From: Nocardioides antri
GTDB taxonomy: Bacteria; Actinomycetota; Actinomycetes; Propionibacteriales; Nocardioidaceae
Length of the DNA stretch: 64,000 bases
NCBI RefSeq assembly: GCF_008373765.1
Contig: NZ_VUJW01000003.1
Location: 496,001-560,000, forward strand
Direction: 5' to 3'
Shown: positions 39,814 through 49,476 of the stretch, one piece after another
How positions within the stretch are numbered: position 1 is the stretch's first letter
Layout: each line of letters starts with the position of its first letter
Notes under the pieces: model-generated
What the model was told of the DNA's origin: nothing
Databases searched by the model: none
What the model saw: the letters and a program-made list of their open reading frames with translations, nothing else
Translations under genes and position numbers: made by a program

Positions 39814-40863
39814 ATGAGGCCCATGCTCGCCCGCATCGCCCTCGCGTCGATCCTCGTCGTGCTGACGCCGTCGCTCGCCGCCTGCGGCGACGAGGCGGCG
39901 GAGATCGCCGACGGCGACGTCGTCAGGGCGCGCGCCGACGACCAGTTCACCAGCGGCCGGCGGACGACCATCACGCTGCCGATCGGCCAGCTGCTCGTCC
40001 GGGCCCCGAAGCCCGTCGACGAGGCGGCTGCCGACGAGACCCGCAGCCGGGAGGCCGTCTCGGCCCCGTCCGGCAGCGTCCTGGTGCCGATCACCTGGCA
40101 GTGGGACACCTGGGGCTCCGACCGCTTGGGCGGGATCGTCGACACCAGGGACACCCCCCACGTCGACCTCGTGACCGAGGACGGGCGCTACCGCCTGCCG
40201 CCGCCCGACCAGGACGCCGTGGGCGGCGAGTCGTTCTACGTCGTCGTGGCGGGCAAGGCGGAGGAGCGCTCGCTCGAGATCGACTTCGACGGCGAGACCC
40301 AGACGCTCGACCTCGTGACCGGCGACCGCGAGGAGGGCAGGGCGGCCGCCCTCTACGACATCGACGAGGAACGGCTCCGCAAGAAGGACTGCTCCAAGGA
40401 GACCTGGTTCGAGAGCCGCACCGTCAGCGCCGAGTTCAGCTGCGCCCTGATCGGCCCGGTCCTGACGCCGTACGCAGCAGGCGAGTGGGCACCGGACGGC
40501 AGCCTCTGGCTGGCGGTGACCCTGTCGACCGAGATGCGGATCTACGGCGAGACCAACCTCTTCGGCACCGGCGCCCGCTACCTGGCGACCGACGTCAAGG
40601 TGAGACCGGAGATCGACGGCGAGCGCCCCGACCTCGAGCTCTCGACCGAGGACGACGCCGACGTCTGCCCCATCAGGTCGAAGTACACCTGCGGCTGGAG
40701 CAAGCACCTCCTCTTCGAGGTGCCGGAGGACGACCCCGAGCAGGGACCGCTGGACCTCGAGGTGACCTACCGGCTGGTCCTCAACAACTCGTGGGGCAAC
40801 TGGGACCCGCCGAGGCGGCAGCGGGCCAGCGCGGAGGAGACCCTCAAGATCTGGATGGACTGA
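39814..40863 (+). CDS. Lipoprotein of unknown function
   Basis: A 349-aa exported protein. The signal peptide MRPMLARIALASILVVLTPS ends at lipobox LAAC. The mature part is acidic and beta-rich, with four cysteines in two places (KDCSKE / FSCALIG and DVCPIRSKYTCGW) that could form disulfides. ATG 39814 and ATG 39823 both give a signal peptide; neither has a ribosome site, so a leaderless transcript is possible. The last 20 bp overlap kynU. No family recognised. Confidence 0.75.
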   Translation: MRPMLARIALASILVVLTPSLAACGDEAAEIADGDVVRARADDQFTSGRRTTITLPIGQLLVRAPKPVDEAAADETRSREAVSAPSGSVLVPITWQWDTWGSDRLGGIVDTRDTPHVDLVTEDGRYRLPPPDQDAVGGESFYVVVAGKAEERSLEIDFDGETQTLDLVTGDREEGRAAALYDIDEERLRKKDCSKETWFESRTVSAEFSCALIGPVLTPYAAGEWAPDGSLWLAVTLSTEMRIYGETNLFGTGARYLATDVKVRPEIDGERPDLELSTEDDADVCPIRSKYTCGWSKHLLFEVPEDDPEQGPLDLEVTYRLVLNNSWGNWDPPRRQRASAEETLKIWMD

Positions 40864-42076
40864 GCAGCTCCGCGACGGCCGACAGCCCGGCGGCGACCTC
40901 GGCGAACGAGGTGCTCAGCGGCGACAGCCCGATCCGCAGGCCGTTCGGCGGGCGGAAGTCGGGGATCACGCCCCGTCGCCACAGCTCGGCCGTCACCGCC
41001 CGGAACTCGGGGTGCTCGAGCGTGATGTGACTGCCCCGCACCCGGTCGTCGCGAGGCGAGGCCAGGCGGACGTCGTACGGCGCCAGGAGCTCGTCGGCGA
41101 CCTCGATCGCGAAGCCGGTCAGCGCCGTCGACTTGCGGCGGAGCTCGGCCATGCCGGCTCTCTCGATGAGCGCCAGCATGTCGCGCATCGGCAGCATGCC
41201 GACGATCGGCGGGGTGCCGCTGACGAGCTGCCGCACACCGGCCGCCGGCTGGTAGCGGTCACCCATCGCGAACGGGTCGGCCGCTCCCATCCAGCCCTGG
41301 ACCGGCTGCTGGAGCCGGCCGTGGTGGCGCCGCGCGAGGTAGGCGAAGGCGGGCGCTCCGGGACCGCCGTTGAGGTACTTGTAGGTGCAGCCGACGGCGA
41401 GGTCGACCTCGTGGTCGTCGACGGCGAGCTCGACGGCGCCCGCCGAGTGGCAGAGGTCCCAGAGCACGAGGGCGCCGGCGGCGTGCACGATCCCGGTGAT
41501 CGCCGGGAGGTCGGCGATCCGGCCGGAGCGGTAGTCGACGTGGCTGAGCAGCACCAGCGCGGTGCGGTCCGACACGGCGGCGCGCACCTGCTCGGGGGTC
41601 ACCCCGGTGCCGGCCTCGGGCCGGATCCACCGCACCTCCAGGCCGCGCTCGGCCGCAACCCCCTCGACGACGAACCGGTCGGTCGGGAAGTTGTCGGTGT
41701 CCGCCACGATCTCGGTCCGCCCCGCCTGGCTGTCGACCGCCGCCCGGACCAGCTTGTAGAGCAGCACCGTCGTGGAGTCCGCGACGACCGTCTGGCCGGG
41801 TACGGCGCCCAGGCAGGCCCTGGCGATGGTGTCGCCGAGCTCGGTCGGCGCATGCATCCACTGCTCGTCCCAGGCCCGGATCAGCCGGTCTCCCCACGCG
41901 TCGTCGACGAACCCGGCGAGCCGCTCGCGGGTCGCGTGGAGCGGCCGGCCGAGCGAGTTGCCGTCGAGGTAGGCGACCACGCCGTCGGTCGTGACGAACT
42001 CGTCGCGGTACGACGCCAGCGGGTCCGCGGCGTCGAGCTCGGCCGCCCGGGAGGCGACGTCGTCCAGGACGCTCAC
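40844..42076 (-). CDS. kynU: Kynureninase
   Basis: A 410-aa PLP enzyme cleaving kynurenine to anthranilate and alanine. Fold-type-I motifs: [11 protein letters not shown] at the N-terminus, SHVDYRSG near 200, [11 protein letters not shown] near 232 and the PLP lysine in [16 protein letters not shown] near 262; the [11 protein letters not shown] stretch is kynureninase-specific. GTG 42076 overlaps the kynA stop (GTGA). It is the last gene of the kynurenine operon. Confidence 0.94.
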   Translation of the reverse strand: MSVLDDVASRAAELDAADPLASYRDEFVTTDGVVAYLDGNSLGRPLHATRERLAGFVDDAWGDRLIRAWDEQWMHAPTELGDTIARACLGAVPGQTVVADSTTVLLYKLVRAAVDSQAGRTEIVADTDNFPTDRFVVEGVAAERGLEVRWIRPEAGTGVTPEQVRAAVSDRTALVLLSHVDYRSGRIADLPAITGIVHAAGALVLWDLCHSAGAVELAVDDHEVDLAVGCTYKYLNGGPGAPAFAYLARRHHGRLQQPVQGWMGAADPFAMGDRYQPAAGVRQLVSGTPPIVGMLPMRDMLALIERAGMAELRRKSTALTGFAIEVADELLAPYDVRLASPRDDRVRGSHITLEHPEFRAVTAELWRRGVIPDFRPPNGLRIGLSPLSTSFAEVAAGLSAVAELLSPSRS

Positions 42077-42930
42077 GACTGCCCGATCTCCGTGCGGACG
42101 GTGATCAGCTCGGGGAAGAAGGTGAGGTCGAGCGCGCGCTTCAGGAACGCCACCCCCGACGAGCCGCCCGTGCCGTGCTTGAACCCGATCGTGCGCTGCA
42201 CGGTCCGCAGGTGGCGGAACCGCCACTGTTGGAACGCGTCCTCCACATCGACCAGGTCCTCCGAGGTCTCGTAGAGGTCCCAGTAGCGAGTGGGGTCCTC
42301 GTAGACCTCGCGGAACACCGGGACCAGCCCGGGCTCCTCGACCCACGGCCGGCTGACGTCACGTCCGAGCACCGTGGCCGGCACCGGCAGCCCACGGCGC
42401 GCCACGAGGCGGAGGAACGCGTCGTAGACGGTCGGGCTCTCGAGCGCCTCCGACAGGAAGGCGTGGGCGTTGGGGTTGCCGGAGAAGACCTTGAGCATCT
42501 GCGGGTTCTTGTTGCCGAGGAGGAACTCCACCGCGCGGTACTGCACCGACTGGAATCCGGAGGCCGGCCCCAGCACGTGCCGGAACTCGGCGTACTCGCT
42601 CGGGGTCAGCGTCGCCAGCACCGACCACTGCTCCGTGATCGTGCGCAGGATGTGCTTGACCCGGGCGAGGCTCTTGCGGGCGCGGGAGAGGTCGTCGACG
42701 TCGAGGTAGCCGCGCGCGCCCACCAGCTCGTGCACCATCAGCTTGAGCCACAGCTCGGTGGTCTGGTGCTGGATGACGAACAGCAGCTCGTCGGGGTGCT
42801 CCGGATCGCTCAGCGGGTGCTGCGCCGAGAGCAGCGTGTCGAGGTCCAGGTAGCCGGCGTAGTCCAGCTCCTGCGTGAAATCCGTGCGCACACCCGGCTC
42901 GAGCGGCCGGTAACCCTCCTGCTTCGACAC
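42073..42930 (-). CDS. kynA: Tryptophan 2,3-dioxygenase
   Basis: A 285-aa haem dioxygenase that opens tryptophan to N-formylkynurenine. Diagnostic segments are [33 protein letters not shown] (substrate site), [18 protein letters not shown] and the C-terminal [20 protein letters not shown] with the haem-ligand His. Length is normal. GTG 42930 has AGG close upstream and starts 4 nt after the formamidase-like gene. Confidence 0.95.
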   Translation of the reverse strand: MSKQEGYRPLEPGVRTDFTQELDYAGYLDLDTLLSAQHPLSDPEHPDELLFVIQHQTTELWLKLMVHELVGARGYLDVDDLSRARKSLARVKHILRTITEQWSVLATLTPSEYAEFRHVLGPASGFQSVQYRAVEFLLGNKNPQMLKVFSGNPNAHAFLSEALESPTVYDAFLRLVARRGLPVPATVLGRDVSRPWVEEPGLVPVFREVYEDPTRYWDLYETSEDLVDVEDAFQQWRFRHLRTVQRTIGFKHGTGGSSGVAFLKRALDLTFFPELITVRTEIGQS

Positions 42931-42934
42931 CGCC

Positions 42935-43663
42935 TCACCGTATCCCCTCCACCAACCCGCGGATCCGCGCCCAGGCGTCGTGGGCCACGTCGACCACGCC
43001 GAAGTGGCCGCCGGTGACCTCGACCAGGGTGGCGGTGCCGCCGACGGCGGTGGCGCGGTCGACATACGCCCGCGACTGCTCGATCGGGACCGTGTCGTCG
43101 TCAGGAGCGTGCACGCACCACACCGGGACGTCGAGGGGCACCTGCTGCAAGGGGTCGACGCGGGCGTCGGGCGGGCCGGAGCCGCCGAGGAACGCCTCGA
43201 CCGCCCCGTCGCCGAGCCGTGCCCGGAGTGCCCCGTCGAGATCGAGCACACCGGCCTGCGCGACGACGTGCGTGACCGGGACCCGCGCACTGCCCCTCCC
43301 GCCGGCCCAGGCCGCGAGGTGGCCGCCGGCGGAGTGGCCGAGGACGACGACGCGGTCGAGGCTCCCCGGAGGCACCAGGCCGTCGTCAGCGAGGGTGGCG
43401 AGGTGGTCGACGCCGGCTGCCACGTCGTCCAGCGTGGCCGGCACGCCGCCGCCGTTCCCGACCCGGCGGTACTCCAGGTTCCAGGTCACCCAGCCCCGCG
43501 CGGTGAGGTCGACGGCCAGCGGGGTCCCGAGCGAGAGGTCGTACGCCGCCCGCCAGAAGCCGCCGTGGATCACGACGACGACGCCGCGGGCGTCCCCGTC
43601 GGGGACCCGCAGCTCACCGAGCTGGTGCGCGTCGGGACCGTAGGAGTGCCGCACGGGGCTCAA
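42935..43663 (-). CDS. Alpha/beta hydrolase, probable N-formylkynurenine formamidase
   Basis: A 242-aa hydrolase with oxyanion motif [13 protein letters not shown], nucleophile [12 protein letters not shown], acid APDDDTVP and base TGGHFGV. The HGGxW motif is typical of formamidases acting on kynurenine (AFMID-like, unrelated to metal-dependent KynB). With kynA and kynU directly downstream it completes the route from tryptophan to anthranilate. TTG 43663 has GGGGGA at 4-nt spacing; GTG 43654 is an alternative. It begins 12 nt after the SipW/LamG stop. Confidence 0.82.
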   Translation of the reverse strand: MSPVRHSYGPDAHQLGELRVPDGDARGVVVVIHGGFWRAAYDLSLGTPLAVDLTARGWVTWNLEYRRVGNGGGVPATLDDVAAGVDHLATLADDGLVPPGSLDRVVVLGHSAGGHLAAWAGGRGSARVPVTHVVAQAGVLDLDGALRARLGDGAVEAFLGGSGPPDARVDPLQQVPLDVPVWCVHAPDDDTVPIEQSRAYVDRATAVGGTATLVEVTGGHFGVVDVAHDAWARIRGLVEGIR

Positions 43664-43675
43664 CGTATCCCCCGG

Positions 43676-45133
43676 TCACCGGGCGGCGTAGTGCGCCTGC
43701 ACCCGGCCGGCCGGGAGCGCGCTGCTGTAAACGGCGACCTGGTCGACCCCGCCGGGGAAGCCCGTGACGAGGCCCGAGGCGGTCCTGCCCTGGCCCACGC
43801 GCCACCAGCCGGAGTACGACGCCACGCGGCTACTCACGCCCGACGCGACCAGCTGCCCGTCGACGTACATGGAGGCGCCGAGCTGCGACGAGCCCTGCGG
43901 CACGGCAGCCAGCACCAGGTGGTGCCACGCCCCGTCGTTGTAGCGGTTCGGGCTGGTGATCGTGCGGTACGGCGACGCGGTCCAGTCGCCGAACACGAGC
44001 CGGCCAGCGGTGTTGATGGTGACGTGCCGGTCGTAGCTCACCGAGCTGCTGCCGGTGCCCGACTCGAACCCGATCAGCTTGCCGCCGGCCGTGCTCGTGG
44101 TCCGGAACCACAGCTCGAGGCTGAAGGTCGTCGGGTTGGCCCACGCGGTTCCGCCGGAGACGACCCGGCCGCCACCGGCCAGGTCGACCGAGTAGCCCGG
44201 GTTGTTCGGGAGCGCACCCGCCCGCCGGTAGCCGGCCACCGCGGCCGCCGTGCCGTGGCGGCCGTTGCCCGAGGAGTCTGCGAGCGCCGGCCCGCTCGCC
44301 TCGTCGAGGTAGTAGTAGAGGTACGGGGTGTCGGCGACCACGGCGCTGTTGTAGGGCTGCAGCCCGACGTCCCCGACCGCCCAGCTGTTCCCCGGGTTGC
44401 GGGTGTTGGCGGTGAACGCGCTCGAGGCGGTGGCCAGCGCCGGGGCGGTCACCAGGGTGACCGCCAGCGCGACCATCGGCAGGGCGGCGGCGCTGCGCCG
44501 CAGCGAGGTCGTACGACGCCGACGCCCATGGCGCACGGAACCCCCACCGCCGCCGCCCGTGCCGGGCGGACGGACGGTGAGGGCGATCCCCAGCGCCACC
44601 CCGCCCGCGACGCCCCCCACGACGAGCGGCCCGAGCCGTCCGTCCCGCCACCAGTTGACCGGGTGCCCGACCAGCGGCACGAGCACGACGGCGCGGGCGA
44701 GGAAGGCAGCGCGGGGCGCCGGCTCCACGTCGAAGTCGGCGTTGGCGTCGCCCGCAGTGACCCATCGTCCCCCCTGATGACGATCGACCACGCGGTGCAC
44801 CAGCAGCCGGCTGGCGCTGGGGTCGGCCGGGTCCTCGAAGACGAACACCCGACCGAGGGCCACGTCGTCGGCGGGCGCCATCGGGCGTCCGAGCACGACG
44901 TCACCCACGGAGACGTGGGGCTCCATCGAGCCGCTGGTGACGGCGTACCCCTGCCAGCTGGTCGCCACCGGCAGGAGCGCGGCGACGACGAGCGTCCCGA
45001 AGAAGGCGACGCCCGCACGGCAGATGACGAGGGCGACGATGGTGGCCCACCCGAGGAGGGCACCCCGCGCACCGGAGCCCGCGGTTCCCACCGCCGGTCC
45101 CGGTGTCGCTGTGGCCACCGTCCCCGTCGTCAC
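43676..45133 (-). CDS. SipW-type signal peptidase fused to a LamG/concanavalin-like secreted domain
   Basis: A 485-aa fusion. Residues 25-55 and 165-190 are membrane spans around an S26B (SipW/archaeal-type) peptidase core: catalytic Ser69 in TSGSMEPHVSVGDVV, His113 in LLVHRVV and Asp129 in AGDANADFD. After a basic linker (RHGRRRRTTSLRR) comes a second hydrophobic segment ending ATASSAFTANTRNPGNSWAV, the pattern of a SipW-dependent signal peptide, then a ~220-residue LamG/jellyroll domain. So the enzyme seems fused to its own substrate. GTG 45133 lies 4 nt after the TasA-like gene. Confidence 0.85.
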   Translation of the reverse strand: MTTGTVATATPGPAVGTAGSGARGALLGWATIVALVICRAGVAFFGTLVVAALLPVATSWQGYAVTSGSMEPHVSVGDVVLGRPMAPADDVALGRVFVFEDPADPSASRLLVHRVVDRHQGGRWVTAGDANADFDVEPAPRAAFLARAVVLVPLVGHPVNWWRDGRLGPLVVGGVAGGVALGIALTVRPPGTGGGGGGSVRHGRRRRTTSLRRSAAALPMVALAVTLVTAPALATASSAFTANTRNPGNSWAVGDVGLQPYNSAVVADTPYLYYYLDEASGPALADSSGNGRHGTAAAVAGYRRAGALPNNPGYSVDLAGGGRVVSGGTAWANPTTFSLELWFRTTSTAGGKLIGFESGTGSSSVSYDRHVTINTAGRLVFGDWTASPYRTITSPNRYNDGAWHHLVLAAVPQGSSQLGASMYVDGQLVASGVSSRVASYSGWWRVGQGRTASGLVTGFPGGVDQVAVYSSALPAGRVQAHYAAR

Positions 45134-45137
45134 CGGG

Positions 45138-45743
45138 TCAGTTGCTCCGCAGCTCCCACTGCATGTCGATGCCGGTCTGGGCACCCTGCAGCTGGTCGAT
45201 CTGGTTCTGCGTCATGCCCGTGGTGTCGAACGTCCAGGTGACGCGGTAGGTGCGCGAGTGCGTGCCGGCCGTGACGTCCCAGCCGCCGATGCCCTCCTCG
45301 TAGGTGTCGACCGTCGCGAGCTGGCCGAGGGTCACCCCGGAGATCAGCGTCTCCTCGGACGTGAAGCCGTCGCAGGAGCCGAAGCCGCCGCCGGTCCCCG
45401 CCTGGATCGCGATCTTGATGCGGCTCTCCAGGCCGTGGACGGAGGACGTGGGGTTGACCGCGTAGCCCTTCACCGTGCCCGGCACGCTGGCGTTCGCCGT
45501 GACCTTGAGACACTTCGAGTCGGTCTGGCCCGGCACCATGTTCTGCACCTGGAACCGCGCCGATCCGTTGTCGTCGTCAGTGAGCGCGACCGCACCGGCG
45601 GCCCAGTTGTTGCCGGAGTTCCGGGTCGACCCCGTGAACGCAGCGTTGGAGGACTGCCAGATCATCGCAGCGGCCGCGACGATCGCGACCGGCGTCGCTG
45701 CGGCGACGGCGATCCGGCTGGTCCGGGATGAGGGATGCCCCAT
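45138..45743 (-). CDS. TasA/camelysin-like SipW-dependent secreted protein
   Basis: A 201-aa exported protein. The signal segment (residues 10-30, VAAATPVAIVAAAAMIW) ends in QSSNAAFTGSTRNSGNNWAAG, the SipW-type cleavage region seen in TasA-family fibre proteins; the same AFTxxTRNxGNxW pattern recurs inside the downstream fusion protein. Two cysteines (SKCLKV and GSCDGF) may form a disulfide. ATG 45743 has AAGGAG at 7-nt spacing. Its role is probably surface fibre or matrix; this is inferred from family. Confidence 0.8.
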   Translation of the reverse strand: MGHPSSRTSRIAVAAATPVAIVAAAAMIWQSSNAAFTGSTRNSGNNWAAGAVALTDDDNGSARFQVQNMVPGQTDSKCLKVTANASVPGTVKGYAVNPTSSVHGLESRIKIAIQAGTGGGFGSCDGFTSEETLISGVTLGQLATVDTYEEGIGGWDVTAGTHSRTYRVTWTFDTTGMTQNQIDQLQGAQTGIDMQWELRSN

Positions 45744-45910
45744 GGGAATGCTCCTTGCAAAGTCGCGGCACCCGGTCGGGTGCCAGCAACCATGTTGTGA
45801 GCATTTCAACCAGTTGACGAGACCCGGGACCGAAGTCCGACCGAAGGATTCGAGGGTCCTGGCCCGTAGGTACTAGAGCGCCGTCCGACCGGAGGAGCGA
45901 CCGCGCTCGC

Positions 45911-48181
45911 TCAGGCCCCGAGGGCGTCCGGAAGGGTCGCCTGCCAGGCGGCCCGCAGCTCGTCGAGGGGTACGTCGAACGCACCCTCCACGACCAGCGC
46001 GTCTCCCCCGGTCGTGCCGATCTCGGTCATCGGCACGTCGTGGCGGGCGCAGAGCGCATGCAGCTCGTCGAGGTCCGCGTCCGGCACCGTGACGATCGCG
46101 CGGGCGGCGGACTCCGCGAACAGGGCGACGAACGCGTCGTCCGCCACGTCCGAGAGCGCCACCGTCGCCCCGACGCCTCCGACCAGGCCGGCCTCGACGA
46201 GCGCCTGGGCCAGGCCACCGTCGGACAGGTCGTGAGCGCTGGTCGCCACGCCGACCAGGTCGGCGAGCAGCCGCGCCAGGTCGCGCTCGGCGGCCAAGTC
46301 GACCTGCGGCGGGCGTCCGCCGAGGTGCCCGTGCACGACGTGCGCCCACTCGCTGCCCGACAGCTCCTCACGGGTCTCGCCGAGCAGCACGATCCGCTCG
46401 TCGGCCGCCGGGAACGACGACGGGGTACGGCGTCGTACGTCGTCGACCACGCCGAGCACCGCGACCACCGGGGTCGGCAGGATCGCCGTCTCTCCGGTCT
46501 GGTTGTAGAGGCTGACGTTGCCGCCGGTCACCGGGATGCCGAGCTCCACGCACGCGTCCTTGAGGCCCCGGCAGGCCTCGGCGAACTGCCACATCACGCC
46601 CGGGTCCTCGGGAGAGCCGAAGTTGAGGCAGTCGCTGACCGCGAGCGGCCGCGCGCCGCCCGTGGCGACGTTGCGGTAGGCCTCGGCGAGCGCGAGCTGG
46701 GCGCCGGCGTAGGGGTCGAGCTTGGCGAAGCGACCGTTGCAGTCGGTGGCGACGGAGACGCCGAGGTGGGTGTCCTCGTCGACGCGGATCATGCCGCTGT
46801 CGGCCGGCTGCGCGAGGACGGTGTTGCCCTGCACGTAGCGGTCGTACTGGTCGGTGATCCAGGACTTGTCGCAGAGGTTCGGGCTGGCCACCAGCGTCAG
46901 CAGTGTCTTGCGCAGCTCGTCGCCCGAGGTCGGCCGCGGAAGCGCCTCGGCGGCGTCGGCCTGGAGCGCGTCCTGCCAGGCCGGCCGCTGGTAGGGGCGC
47001 TCGTAGACGGGGCCGTCGTGCGCGACGGTCCGCGGGGGGACGTCGACGACGAGCTCGCCGTGCCAGGTGATCTCGAGCCGGCCGCTATCGGTGACCTCGC
47101 CGATGACGACGGCCTCGACGTCCCACTTCCGGCAGATCTCCATGAAGGCGTCGACGTCGCCGGGCTCGACGACCGCCATCATCCGCTCCTGGCTCTCGCT
47201 CATGAGGATCTCCTCGGGAGCGAGCGTCGAGTCGCGCAGCGGCACCCGGTCGAGCTCGACGGTCATGCCGCCGTCACCCGCCGAGGCGAGCTCGGAGGTG
47301 GCGCAGGACAGCCCCGCGCCACCGAGGTCCTGGATGCCGGCGACCACACCGGCCTGGAAAAGCTCGAGCGTGCACTCGATGAGCAGCTTCTCCATGAACG
47401 GGTCGCCGACCTGCACGCTCGGGCGTTTCGATGGACCAGCCGGCCCATCCGCGGTGCTTGATTGGAACGTCTCGGAGGCCAGCACCGAGACGCCGCCGAT
47501 GCCGTCGCCGCCGGTGCGGGCGCCGTACAGGATCACCTTGTTGCCGGTGCCGGACGCCTTGGCCAGGTGGAGGTCCTCGTGCCGGAGCACGCCCACGCAG
47601 AGGGCGTTGACGAGCGGGTTGCCGAGGTAGGTCGGGTCGAAGACGGCCTCGCCGCCGATGTTGGGGAGACCGAGGCAGTTGCCGTAGCCGCCGACGCCCG
47701 CGACGATCCCCGGGAGCACCCGGTGGGTGTCCTCGGCGTCGAGCGGGCCGAACCGCAGCGGGTCCATGACGGCGACCGGTCGGGCGCCCATGGCGAGGAT
47801 GTCGCGGACGATGCCGCCGACACCGGTCGCGGCGCCCTGGTAGGGCTCGACGTACGACGGGTGGTTGTGCGACTCGACCTTGAACGTGACGGCGTAGCCC
47901 TGGCCGATGTCGATGACGCCGGCGTTCTCGCCGATGCCCGCCAGCATCTTGCCGACCGGCGTCTCCTGCGGGATCTCGCCGAACTGCTTCAGGTGCACCT
48001 TCGACGACTTGTAGGAGCAGTGCTCGCTCCACATGACGGAGTACATCGCGAGCTCCGAGCTCGTCGGGCGGCGACCGAGGATCTCGCGGATCCGCTGGTA
48101 CTCGTCCTCCTTGAGCCCGAGGTCGGCCCACGGCTGCTCGCGGTCGGGGTCGGACGATGCGACAGAGACGGTGTCCAGCAC
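45911..48181 (-). CDS. purL: Phosphoribosylformylglycinamidine synthase subunit PurL
   Basis: A 756-aa small-type FGAM synthetase subunit that works in complex with PurS and PurQ. Motifs: [35 protein letters not shown] (with its usual preceding SH), [27 protein letters not shown] and [21 protein letters not shown] short Ser/Gly-rich insert lies between SETFQSS and [13 protein letters not shown] 48181. purS and purQ are 6-7 kb away on the same strand rather than adjacent. Confidence 0.96.
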   Translation of the reverse strand: MLDTVSVASSDPDREQPWADLGLKEDEYQRIREILGRRPTSSELAMYSVMWSEHCSYKSSKVHLKQFGEIPQETPVGKMLAGIGENAGVIDIGQGYAVTFKVESHNHPSYVEPYQGAATGVGGIVRDILAMGARPVAVMDPLRFGPLDAEDTHRVLPGIVAGVGGYGNCLGLPNIGGEAVFDPTYLGNPLVNALCVGVLRHEDLHLAKASGTGNKVILYGARTGGDGIGGVSVLASETFQSSTADGPAGPSKRPSVQVGDPFMEKLLIECTLELFQAGVVAGIQDLGGAGLSCATSELASAGDGGMTVELDRVPLRDSTLAPEEILMSESQERMMAVVEPGDVDAFMEICRKWDVEAVVIGEVTDSGRLEITWHGELVVDVPPRTVAHDGPVYERPYQRPAWQDALQADAAEALPRPTSGDELRKTLLTLVASPNLCDKSWITDQYDRYVQGNTVLAQPADSGMIRVDEDTHLGVSVATDCNGRFAKLDPYAGAQLALAEAYRNVATGGARPLAVSDCLNFGSPEDPGVMWQFAEACRGLKDACVELGIPVTGGNVSLYNQTGETAILPTPVVAVLGVVDDVRRRTPSSFPAADERIVLLGETREELSGSEWAHVVHGHLGGRPPQVDLAAERDLARLLADLVGVATSAHDLSDGGLAQALVEAGLVGGVGATVALSDVADDAFVALFAESAARAIVTVPDADLDELHALCARHDVPMTEIGTTGGDALVVEGAFDVPLDELRAAWQATLPDALGA

Positions 48182-48258
48182 GGCCTCAATCTATCGGCCG
48201 GCTATCGGCCGGAGCGACCGCGGTCCGGCCCGACCCCGCGGCGACTAGGTTTGCGACC

Positions 48259-49464
48259 ATGTCGCACACGTCGCCGGGCAGGCGGGGCACGACGACGGCC
48301 ACGCTGGCCGTGGTCGCGCTGGTCGTCGCGGTCGCCGTCGGCGGGCTGTGGTGGCTGCGCCAGGACGACGGTCCCACCGCCGTCTTCGAGGACCGCAAGA
48401 GTGGCGTCTCGCAACCCCGGCAGGACGGCAGCCGCCCGGACGACGAGGAGGGCGGCCGCGGCGACGGCTCGGACGGCAACCGCTCCGGGGGCGAAGGGTC
48501 CGAGGGCGACGGCACCGACGGCTCCGAGGCCGATGCCGCGCTCGGCGAACGTGCCGAGGACATCGCGGCCCAGGACTTCCCGGACGACCCGCGGGTCGTC
48601 GTCATCTCGGTCGACGGGCTCGGCTCACCGTGGGTCAGCCAGGAGTCGACGCCGACGCTCGCCACCCTGCTCGCCCAGGGCGCGGGCACGCTGAACGCCC
48701 GCACGGCGGTCGAGAAGACGGTGACCCTCCCCAACCACACGGGCATGGTCACCGGCCGGCGGGTCGACGCCGCCTCGGGCGGCCACGGCGTGACCTGGAA
48801 CCACACGTCGTCCGGGTCGGTGGCCCCCGGCACCGAGTCGGTGTTCACCGTGATCGACGAGGCGGACGGCACCAGCGCCGTGTTCGCGGGCAAGGCGAAG
48901 TTCGAGATGTGGGGCCGCGCTTGGCCCGGCGCCATCGACGAGCTGGTGATCAAGAAGCGCCAGCCGGCGCTCGTCACCGCCGCGATCCGAGAGCTGCGCA
49001 ACGACGACCACCACGACCTCGTCCTCCTGCACCTGGCGGGCCCCGACTCGGCGGGCCACGACTCCGGGTGGGGCAGCCCGTCGTACGTCGACGCGGTCAC
49101 CCGCGCGGATGCCGACGTCGAGCGCGTGGTGTCCGCGATCCTCGGCGACGACGACCTCGCCGAGGACGTGGTCCTCGTCGTCACGGCCGACCACGGCGGC
49201 CTGCCGGGCACCGCCGGCCACAGCGACACGTCGAGGCCGGTGAATTACACGATCCCGTTCGTCGTCTGGGGCCCCGGGATCCAGGCCGGCGACCTGTACA
49301 CCCTCAACCCCGACTACGAGGACCCCGGCACCGGGCAGCCGGCGTACGACGAGCCGCCGCCGGTCCGCAACGGCGACGTCGCCAACCTCGTCACCGACCT
49401 GCTCGGCCTCGGGCCGGTGCCCGGCAGCGAGTTCGACGCCGGCCACGAACTCGACGTCGAGTAG
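48259..49464 (+). CDS. Membrane-anchored nucleotide pyrophosphatase/phosphodiesterase (alkaline phosphatase superfamily)
   Basis: A 401-aa extracytoplasmic phosphodiesterase. An N-terminal anchor (residues 12-32) is followed by a Ser/Gly/Asp-rich linker, then the catalytic domain: metal-binding Asp in VVVISVDGLGSPW, nucleophile Thr in TLPNHTGMVTG, AGPDSAGHDSGWG and TADHGG for the two-metal site. ATG 48259; the frame beyond is antisense to purL. It probably hydrolyses nucleotide or other phosphodiesters outside the cell. Confidence 0.88.
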   Translation: MSHTSPGRRGTTTATLAVVALVVAVAVGGLWWLRQDDGPTAVFEDRKSGVSQPRQDGSRPDDEEGGRGDGSDGNRSGGEGSEGDGTDGSEADAALGERAEDIAAQDFPDDPRVVVISVDGLGSPWVSQESTPTLATLLAQGAGTLNARTAVEKTVTLPNHTGMVTGRRVDAASGGHGVTWNHTSSGSVAPGTESVFTVIDEADGTSAVFAGKAKFEMWGRAWPGAIDELVIKKRQPALVTAAIRELRNDDHHDLVLLHLAGPDSAGHDSGWGSPSYVDAVTRADADVERVVSAILGDDDLAEDVVLVVTADHGGLPGTAGHSDTSRPVNYTIPFVVWGPGIQAGDLYTLNPDYEDPGTGQPAYDEPPPVRNGDVANLVTDLLGLGPVPGSEFDAGHELDVE

Positions 49465-49476
49465 GCGCTCGCGGCC

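Noticed and set aside
47420-47470. Insertion or frameshift in purL near the SETF-RPSVQ segment
   Set aside because: The frame is continuous and this loop varies in length among actinobacterial PurL proteins; no evidence of damage.
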